Below the pieces are notes generated by a model. It worked only from the letters and a program-made list of their open reading frames with translations. It had not been told where the DNA came from and ran no database searches. Both the position numbers and the translations under genes were made by a program. Positions 58,237-64,000 of a stretch of DNA of 64,000 nt are shown here, piece by piece. Position 1 is the stretch's first letter. Each line of letters starts with the position of its first letter. This DNA comes from Brevibacillus fluminis (lineage in GTDB: Bacteria > Bacillota > Bacilli > Brevibacillales > Brevibacillaceae), in the NCBI RefSeq assembly GCF_003710825.1, contig NZ_RHHQ01000008.1:372001-436000 (forward strand), written 5' to 3'.

Positions 58237-59663
58237 ACGATTTGCAAAAGATCATTCAATTCATTGAAAACAAACAGGAAAAGCTGATTCGCATCAGCGA
58301 CCAAATCTGGGGCTACGCAGAAACCCGCTTTGAGGAAACCCAATCCGCTGCGCTGCTCTGTCAAGCACTTGAAGAGGAAGGCTTCGCAGTCGAAAAAGGA
58401 ATCGCCAACATGCCGACCGCCTTCGTGGCGAGCTACGGTTCCGGCAGCCCTGTCGTCGCGATTCTTGGGGAATACGATGCTCTCTCCGGGCTGAGTCAGG
58501 AAAAAGGACTCCCGACTGAACAAGCAATCCAAGCGGGCGGCAACGGACATGGCTGTGGGCACAATTTACTAGGAACAGGCTCGCTTGCAGCAGCCATCGC
58601 CCTTAAAGACATGATGGAGCAGGAAGGGCTTGCGGGAACGGTCCGCTATTATGGCTGTCCGGCTGAGGAAGGCGGCTCTGGCAAAACCTACATGGCTCGT
58701 GAAGGCTGCTTTGATGACATCGATTTCGCCTTGTGCTGGCACCCGATGACCGTCAACGGTGTCATGCCAGGGAGCTCGCTCGCCAACTATCAAGTCTATT
58801 TCAAATTCAAAGGTAAAAGCTCGCATGCGGCCGCTTCTCCACATTTGGGACGAAGTGCGCTCGATGCTGTCGAGCTGATGAACATCGGCGTCAACTACTT
58901 GCGTGAGCACATCATCCAGGATGCGCGCGTTCATTACGCGATCACGAATTCCGGCGGCTTTTCACCAAACGTGGTGCAGGCGCACGCAGAGGTGCTCTAT
59001 CTGATCCGCGCTCCGAAAACGCCACAGGTGCACGAGATTTACGAGCGAGTCTGCAGCATCGCTAGAGGCGCTGCGCTCATGACCGGAACGGAAGTGGAAA
59101 TCGTCTTTGACAAAGCCTGCTCCAACCTGGTGCCAAACAATACGCTCGAATCGACGCTTCACGGCGTGCTCAGTGAAATCGGCGTGCCGACATTCACGGA
59201 AGACGAGCTCGCATTCGCTAACGAGCTGCAAGCGACACTGGCTGCCGCAGACATCGCCGACGAGCTGTCCAAGTTCCCGAAAGAGCTTGCCGCCGCGCTC
59301 AAAGAAAAACCGATGTCCGAGATCATCATGCCGTACTCACCGGCTGTTTCAAACCGCCCGATCGGCGGCTCGACCGATGTCGGCGACGTCAGCTGGCTTG
59401 CCCCGACCGCCCAATTCGTCGGCGCATGCTGGGTACTGGGCACCCCAGCGCACACCTGGCAAGTCGTCACCATCGGCGCAACCTCTATCGCGCACAAAGG
59501 CATGCTCCAAGCAGGAAAAGTCCTCGCCGGCACCGCCCTGCAAGTAATGAAAAACCCCGAGCTTTTGGCAAAAGCCAAACAAGAGCTCCAAGACCGCCTG
59601 GGTGACGATCAGTATCAATGCCCGATCCCGGCAGAAGTGATGCCCGCACGTTATCGGGGGTAA
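58233..59663 (+). CDS. abgB: Aminobenzoyl-glutamate hydrolase subunit B-like M20 peptidase
   Basis: 476 residues, closely following E. coli AbgB as I recall it (QIWGYAETRFEE; ILGEYDALSGLSQEKG; NGHGCGHNLLGTGS; YYGCPAEEGGSGKTYMAREG; STDVGDVSWLAPTAQF; GTPAHTWQVV). The M20 metal ligands are in GHGCGHN, PAEEGG and LCWHP. AbgB with AbgA cleaves p-aminobenzoyl-glutamate, a folate breakdown product; no AbgA gene is adjacent, though an M20D gene lies 4 kb away. Coupled to the MFS gene by an ATGA overlap. Confidence 0.92.
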   Translation: MNDLQKIIQFIENKQEKLIRISDQIWGYAETRFEETQSAALLCQALEEEGFAVEKGIANMPTAFVASYGSGSPVVAILGEYDALSGLSQEKGLPTEQAIQAGGNGHGCGHNLLGTGSLAAAIALKDMMEQEGLAGTVRYYGCPAEEGGSGKTYMAREGCFDDIDFALCWHPMTVNGVMPGSSLANYQVYFKFKGKSSHAAASPHLGRSALDAVELMNIGVNYLREHIIQDARVHYAITNSGGFSPNVVQAHAEVLYLIRAPKTPQVHEIYERVCSIARGAALMTGTEVEIVFDKACSNLVPNNTLESTLHGVLSEIGVPTFTEDELAFANELQATLAAADIADELSKFPKELAAALKEKPMSEIIMPYSPAVSNRPIGGSTDVGDVSWLAPTAQFVGACWVLGTPAHTWQVVTIGATSIAHKGMLQAGKVLAGTALQVMKNPELLAKAKQELQDRLGDDQYQCPIPAEVMPARYRG

Positions 59664-59669
59664 TAATGC

Positions 59670-59704
59670 AAAAGCCGCAAGGGAACTTTCCCTTAGCGGC
59701 TTTT
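59670..59704 (+). terminator. Terminator of the MFS-abgB operon
   Basis: AAAAGCCGC, AGGG, loop, CCCT, GCGGCTTTT. Confidence 0.9.
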
Positions 59705-59752
59705 GTTTTATATTTTTTTGGTCTTTTATCCCTGCTGTCTGTTGGTGGGTGC

Positions 59753-60088
59753 TCATTGCGAAATAAATCCAATTTTCTTTTTCGGTTCCTCAGGATTTAC
59801 TTTTTTGACGGATATAAGTAAAAAATTTATCTGATTGACATGCTGGAGCAATTCGACTGGGTTTCCGTTGTCCAAGAATCCGATAAACTTAATAAGATTC
59901 GTTCCTACATGCCCTATTCCTGTGATATTAACTGTTATTGCTTGACCAAATGATGCTAGCATTAGCCCAACTTCATGATCGGCATCCAGTTGATGATGAT
60001 AATCTAGGGTTGCATTATATAATTCTTGTGCAATTGTTTCAGCATCATCTTTTAATTTAATATCTTGAATTTCCGGCATATTAAACAT
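59753..60088 (-). CDS. DUF6173-family protein
   Basis: 111 residues. The pattern HEVGLMLASFGQAITVNITG, then LIKFIGFLDNGNPVELLQHV with NQINFLLISV, matches what I recall of the DUF6173 family, small proteins found in phages and bacterial genomes with no known role. AAGGAGGGGAAATC precedes ATG 60088. It is richer in A/T than the genes on either side and shares its strand with the unrecognised gene upstream. Confidence 0.75.
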   Translation of the reverse strand: MFNMPEIQDIKLKDDAETIAQELYNATLDYHHQLDADHEVGLMLASFGQAITVNITGIGHVGTNLIKFIGFLDNGNPVELLQHVNQINFLLISVKKVNPEEPKKKIGFISQ

Positions 60089-60253
60089 GATTTCCCCTCC
60101 TTGGTGTCTATTGGCATCTATTTCGCCACCAAAAAGCAGATTCCTGTTGTATTTTTTATTTCCCTACTTGCCCCGGCAGGGTCCGCAGCCGCTTTTCACT
60201 TTTGGAGGTGGGGGTTTGGGCCGACAAATTGTCGCCCGTTAACTCACTCTTCG

Positions 60254-60886
60254 TTACACGAGCCTCAACGATTCTAACTCTCGATAAACTTCCTCTGCAG
60301 CACATTCGGGATTTAGCATTTGAATCATTTCTACTGTAATGGGGACACCCTCATAAACTTTTTCTACAACATCTACTGGCAGTGCTAATTCAAAAAAATC
60401 TTTTGCGAATTGCACGAATTCCCCTGGTGTCTGGTAAATCGCACCGATCAAAAAATCCGAACCATCATCAGCGCCTTCTGACATTTTAACTTTTCCCTTC
60501 TGCCAGCTTGCATCACTATTTTTACGCCATATACAAAAAGTCACAACTTCTTTTTCAATTCCCTCATGTTCAAGTAGAGGTAATAATTCGTTCGGAACGT
60601 TATCATAGATACCTGGCCATACGCTATGTTCATCTTGTGCATATGGACTTAAAAGAGATTCATGATCAAACCCCTTAATGATTGATCCTTCAGCGGAAAA
60701 CAAGATGATAAGATGATCACCTGCCCCATTATCTATTTTCGCCATACACACTCCTTTATCCCATTCTTGAACAAAGCTATGATAACGAAGCCATTCAGTC
60801 TCACAAAGAATCGTATTTAGAGTTGCTTGAACGATCATCAGCTTTTTTAAGCTTTCCGGTCCTGGTAATTGTTCTAATGCACTCAT
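60254..60886 (-). CDS. Unrecognised acidic protein
   Basis: 210 residues, acidic, with no signal peptide or membrane segment. It starts with MSALEQLPGPESLKKLMIVQ and contains a beta-rich middle (HLIILFSAEGSIIKGFDHES) and a helical end. The size, acidity, and company of another small orphan suggest the style of immunity proteins of polymorphic toxin systems, but I cannot name a family. The ribosome site before ATG 60886 (GGGAAGG, directly adjacent) is poor, so a start further in is possible. Confidence 0.65.
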   Translation of the reverse strand: MSALEQLPGPESLKKLMIVQATLNTILCETEWLRYHSFVQEWDKGVCMAKIDNGAGDHLIILFSAEGSIIKGFDHESLLSPYAQDEHSVWPGIYDNVPNELLPLLEHEGIEKEVVTFCIWRKNSDASWQKGKVKMSEGADDGSDFLIGAIYQTPGEFVQFAKDFFELALPVDVVEKVYEGVPITVEMIQMLNPECAAEEVYRELESLRLV

Positions 60887-61220
60887 ACCTTCCCACCCGC
60901 CCTTTACTCATCCATTTTTTTGAGGTACCCCTCGAGAGGTGCATATTTTCGTACATGTAAAAGAGGCTACCTAACGTATTCTTGAAAATGTTCTACCATC
61001 CTGCCCTTTAGCGTGGAAAAGGCAGCCCGTTTTAATCGGTTCCCTTTTCGTTGAAATGTCGAACTCATGAACCCGTTAGGTTATCTCCCACCGCCTTGCA
61101 GGACTTTCCCCACCCAGCCAGAATACTTCTATCGTTGAAGTCATGCATAAAGTTCGTCGCAATGTGCAACGATTTTAGGATGCTTCTGCCACCAAATCTA
61201 CATTATTGGAGGAGTTACAC
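60887..61220. other. Gap upstream of deoD
   Basis: About 330 bases. CCTAACG near 60972 and CGTTAGG near 61075 are complementary and could close a large structured RNA domain before deoD, but it does not match a purine riboswitch core by eye. No coding frame was convincing. Confidence 0.4.
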
Positions 61221-61925
61221 ATGAGTGTTCATATCGAAGCCAAGCAAGGAGAAATTGCCGAGATCGTCTTGATGCCGGGAGACCCTTTGCGTGCCAAGTA
61301 CATTGCTGAAACTTTTCTTGAAAACGCGCAATGCTATAACAACGTGCGCGGCATGCTCGGTTTTACCGGAACGTACAAAGGACACCGCATCTCTGTTCAA
61401 GGATCAGGCATGGGGATTCCGTCCTTTTCCATCTATGCAACCGAATTGATTAAAGATTATGGCGCGAAAAAGCTCATTCGCGTCGGCACATGCGGAGCGA
61501 TCCAGGAAAGCGTAAAAATCCGCGACGTGCTGATCGCCCAAGCGGTCTGCACCGATTCTTCCTTTAACGACCGTACATTCCCTGGCTACACGTTCGCGCC
61601 GATCGGCGATTTCGAGCTGATTCGCACCGCTTACGAAATCGGGACATCCAAAAACATGAACATCCGCGTCGGCAACATCTTCTCGTCGGATGTGTTCTAT
61701 TCCGAAGATCAAGAAATGACCTTCAAGCTTGGCCGCTACGGCGTCATGGCTGTAGAAATGGAAGCGGCTGCGCTGTACACGCTCGCTGCCAAATACGGCA
61801 TCCAAGGCTTGACGATCCTCACCGTCAGCGACCATCTGGTCACAGGCGAGCTGACGACCTCCGAAGAGCGTCAAACGACGTTCAACGACATGATCGAGGT
61901 CGCTTTGGAAACCGCGATCCGCTAA
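61221..61925 (+). CDS. deoD: Purine nucleoside phosphorylase
   Basis: 234-residue hexameric-type PNP, the usual DeoD length. Phosphate-binding [13 protein letters not shown] (residues about 18-30), [10 protein letters not shown], and the ribose/base pocket [13 protein letters not shown], then [11 protein letters not shown] with the catalytic aspartate. It converts purine nucleosides and phosphate to base and (deoxy)ribose-1-phosphate. ATG 61221 follows GGAGGAGTTACAC. Monocistronic with a strong terminator. Confidence 0.96.
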   Translation: MSVHIEAKQGEIAEIVLMPGDPLRAKYIAETFLENAQCYNNVRGMLGFTGTYKGHRISVQGSGMGIPSFSIYATELIKDYGAKKLIRVGTCGAIQESVKIRDVLIAQAVCTDSSFNDRTFPGYTFAPIGDFELIRTAYEIGTSKNMNIRVGNIFSSDVFYSEDQEMTFKLGRYGVMAVEMEAAALYTLAAKYGIQGLTILTVSDHLVTGELTTSEERQTTFNDMIEVALETAIR

Positions 61926-61936
61926 TGCATGAACCC

Positions 61937-61977
61937 AAAACCAGCCCTGACGCCATATGGCACGGGCTGGTTTTTTT
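61937..61977 (+). terminator. Terminator of deoD
   Basis: AAAACCAGCCC and GGGCTGGTTTTTTT arms. Confidence 0.93.
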
Positions 61978-62439
61978 ATAGGCTCGTCTGTTGTTCAGTG
62001 ATAATAAAGTATAGTGATGGATCATCCTCCGTAATTATTGCTACATTTGTACCGCAATCAAGCTGATAGTGGAAGCGATTGAGAAGCTGTAACTCCCGGC
62101 TTTCGGAATCACTTTGAACTACAGGTCATACAGCGGTACGAGCGTATAGCAACGGGAAACCGGATAAACCCAAATCAAGGTCCCATCTGCATCGCTCTGA
62201 TCACTCGAACAATACGATAATAAAATGAGATTGAGCTGGAATTTCAGCATGCGCAGGGAGCTTCTTAAACAAGCTCCCTATTCTTTTGAAGAAACATATT
62301 GTCGAAAACTAACGATTGAATCTCCTCTTGCTTGAGGTTTTATAATCGGGACCGGGGGCTGATGCGTTAGGTCAGATATCTTTCAAAATTATGTCGTCAT
62401 GTAGATTTTTTAAACAACACAGAACAAGGGGGCTGTAAC
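61978..62439. other. Gap between deoD and the binding-protein gene, with orphan terminator
   Basis: About 460 bases without a coding frame. An isolated terminator-like hairpin lies at 62255-62279. TATAAT at 62341-62346, 19 bases after TTGAAT (62316-62321), is a possible promoter for the lipoprotein gene. Confidence 0.5.
62255..62287 (+). terminator. Orphan terminator (possible end of a small RNA)
   Basis: AGGGAGCTT (62255-62263), seven bases, AAGCTCCCT (62271-62279), then ATTCTTTTG. No gene ends before it on the plus strand for 330 bases. Confidence 0.6.
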
Positions 62440-64000
62440 ATGGTAAAGAAGAAACAGAGATTTCATGGCCTTATTTTAGGATTACTCATTATGATATGTA
62501 CGTCGTTGGTGGTTGCATGCAGCGCACAATCAACCACACCTGAACCAAATCAACAGCCAGAGGCTGACAAACCAAAGACAGGCGGAACCATCACTGTGGC
62601 TTACGCAAGTGAACCAGATACCTTAGATGTTCACAAGTCAAGTGGCGGCGATATGGGTATTACTTTGAATATGGGTGGATCGCTGGTCTACAAGGATCCT
62701 GTTACAAAAGAATTCAAACCTTATCTCGCAAGTGATTACAAGATTTCGGAGGATGGAAAAACGTACACCTTTACCATTCGTTCTGGTGTTACGTTTCACG
62801 ATGGAACACCTCTGACTGCCAAGAGTTTTAAAGATACCTTTGAACGCATTAAGAATCCGAAAACAAAAGCAAAACAGGCAGGAATGGTTATGATGCCGGT
62901 GAAGAGCATCAGTGCCCCTGATGATAAAACCCTCATCCTTGAATTACATGAACCCAATGTGTCGATTCTTGAAGATTTGGCCTCTAGTATAACTCAACCA
63001 CTATCCATGAAGGCCATTGAAAAATATGGCGAGGAATATGGTCGAAATCCTGTGGGAATGGGTCCATGGAAGTTTGAGAGTTGGAAGCCTGAGGGGGTTA
63101 CATTGGTTCGCAATGAAGCCTTTAAGTGGCCCATGCCGCTCAATGAAAATCAAGGACCTCCAAGAGCTGATAAACTGGTGATCAAAACAATTCGAGATAA
63201 AAGTGTTTTGTTGCCCGCTTTGGAAAACGGTACCATCGATGTTGCATTCGATGTACCCGCAAAAGATATCAAGAAGTATCGAAATAACCCAAAATATCAG
63301 GTTATGGAACGCTTACGTGCTGGGATACCTTTTAGTTTATATATGAACTTGACAAAACCGGAGTTCCAGGATATCCAAGTCCGAAAAGCAGTCAATATGC
63401 TGGTTAATAAACAAGCGATGGTCCAGGCGGTTTTGATGGGTGAAGGAGAAGTTGCCCAATCGTTGTTATCCTCTTCAACTTTAGGGTATGATAAGTCATT
63501 GGAAAAATACGGGTACCAATACAATGTGGAAGAAGCGAAGAAACTCCTTGACGCTGCTGGATGGAAGGTAAACGGAGAAGGTCTGAGAGAAAAGGATGGA
63601 AAAGTATTTACCCTTTCCTTTTTGATTTCGGCTAGGTTTGAGAAGCAAGCTCAGTTGTTGCAAGCAATGATGGGCGAGGTGGGTATCAAAGCCACCATTC
63701 AAAATTTAGAGGAGTCAGCGTATATTGATGGACTATTTAAAGGAAATTTTGATGTGACGCTGGCTAATTTTAGTTACGATGACCCTGATGCTTTATACCA
63801 AAGTTTCCACTCTAGCCAAATTGGTGCTGGCTTTAACATAATTGGTCTAAAAGATGGCAAGCTGGATGCCTTATTAACAAAAGGACGTACAACCGCTGAA
63901 ACGGAAGCCAGAAAACAGGTATATGTAGATGCCCAACAACATCTCCTTGAGCAAGCATATGTTGTTCCCATCTATAGTGACAAAATCTTTGTGGTAGTAA
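62440..64000 (+). CDS. Oligopeptide/nickel-type ABC binding lipoprotein, 3' end beyond window
   Basis: The first 520 codons, open to the window end. Lipoprotein signal with lipobox LVVAC (Cys near residue 27), a Pro/Gln-rich linker, then an SBP_bac_5 binding fold (GGTITVAYASEPDTLDVHKS; RSGVTFHDGTPLTAKSFKDT; NPVGMGPWKFESWKPEG; DIQVRKAVNMLVNKQAMVQA). It feeds a dipeptide/oligopeptide-type importer presumably encoded to the right. ATG 62440 follows AAGGGGG. A/T-rich compared with deoD. Confidence 0.93.
   Translation, partial: MVKKKQRFHGLILGLLIMICTSLVVACSAQSTTPEPNQQPEADKPKTGGTITVAYASEPDTLDVHKSSGGDMGITLNMGGSLVYKDPVTKEFKPYLASDYKISEDGKTYTFTIRSGVTFHDGTPLTAKSFKDTFERIKNPKTKAKQAGMVMMPVKSISAPDDKTLILELHEPNVSILEDLASSITQPLSMKAIEKYGEEYGRNPVGMGPWKFESWKPEGVTLVRNEAFKWPMPLNENQGPPRADKLVIKTIRDKSVLLPALENGTIDVAFDVPAKDIKKYRNNPKYQVMERLRAGIPFSLYMNLTKPEFQDIQVRKAVNMLVNKQAMVQAVLMGEGEVAQSLLSSSTLGYDKSLEKYGYQYNVEEAKKLLDAAGWKVNGEGLREKDGKVFTLSFLISARFEKQAQLLQAMMGEVGIKATIQNLEESAYIDGLFKGNFDVTLANFSYDDPDALYQSFHSSQIGAGFNIIGLKDGKLDALLTKGRTTAETEARKQVYVDAQQHLLEQAYVVPIYSDKIFVVV

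Noticed and set aside
60887..61220. Riboswitch upstream of deoD
   Set aside because: Only one long-range 7-bp pairing was seen; no known riboswitch core.
1..64000. CRISPR arrays, transposases, prophage, tRNA or rRNA genes
   Set aside because: No repeat-spacer array, transposase motif, phage structural gene, or tRNA-like cloverleaf was recognised by reading; a dedicated search could still find a short RNA gene.

Overview
The window reads as a piece of a chromosome from a low-to-mid GC, spore-forming Bacillales bacterium; the mixture of families (MhqR-type quinone regulon, YokU, PotABCD under a sigma-54 activator, BMP-type nucleoside importer, AbgB, DUF421, many TTG/GTG starts behind strong AGGAGG sites) suggests Brevibacillus or a close relative. 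This is inference from gene content; no rRNA or tRNA gene was seen. No phage, IS element, CRISPR array or replication origin was recognised. Several blocks (about 6.3-10.4 kb, 27.4-28.3 kb, 36.9-38.6 kb, 59.7-60.9 kb, 62.3-64 kb) are visibly richer in A/T than the rest and may have a different history.

Layout. 0-6 kb, minus strand: truncated aldehyde dehydrogenase, YbaK-type deacylase, a secreted WG-repeat protein and a GlcD-type FAD oxidase. 6.4-10.4 kb: four-PAS histidine kinase and a membrane-embedded chemoreceptor. 10.5-12.6 kb: MhqR-like repressor, pirin and WrbA-type quinone reductase, with MhqR-type operators before the first two. 12.8-14.5 kb: ECF sigma factor and overlapping anti-sigma gene. 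14.6-16.1 kb: SDR protein and VOC protein. 16.2-22.5 kb, minus: nucleoside import operon (BMP lipoprotein, ATPase, two permeases) continuing into a sulfite-oxidase-like molybdoprotein and a nucleoside phosphorylase. 22.5-28.3 kb: cytosolic class-A-beta-lactamase-like hydrolase, DUF421 protein, Gfo/Idh/MocA oxidoreductase, S-adenosylhomocysteinase-like protein, Crp/Fnr regulator, COG4705-type membrane protein.

28.4-32.8 kb: APC permease and amidohydrolase diverging from a MerR regulator fused to a zinc-ribbon/methyltransferase-like domain. 32.8-36.7 kb: secreted beta-propeller protein with a Pro/Ala repeat arm, UppP, YokU, a CsoR-family repressor, and a 5'-truncated rhodanese remnant behind an intact CsoR-type operator. 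36.9-38.6 kb: divergent nucleoside hydrolase and YeiL-like Crp regulator. 39.4-42.9 kb: ABC-2 exporter pair and MFS transporter.

42.9-52 kb is the most coherent unit: a minus-strand operon (carbon-nitrogen hydrolase, aldehyde dehydrogenase, PotD, PotB, PotC, PotA) with a sigma-54 promoter, three copies of a 16-bp dyad that look like enhancer sites, and a divergent sigma-54 activator. The activator is co-transcribed with a second nitrilase-family protein whose catalytic cysteine is replaced by asparagine and which carries an inserted Ser/Glu-Leu-Pro repeat. This looks like an inducible uptake and breakdown route for a polyamine-like or amide compound with a possible pseudo-enzyme sensor.

52.3-64 kb: membrane protein, M20 amidohydrolase, DUF3267 protein, a regulator diverging from an MFS-AbgB operon, a DUF6173 gene and an unrecognised partner, DeoD, and the 5' part of an oligopeptide/nickel-type binding lipoprotein cut by the window end.
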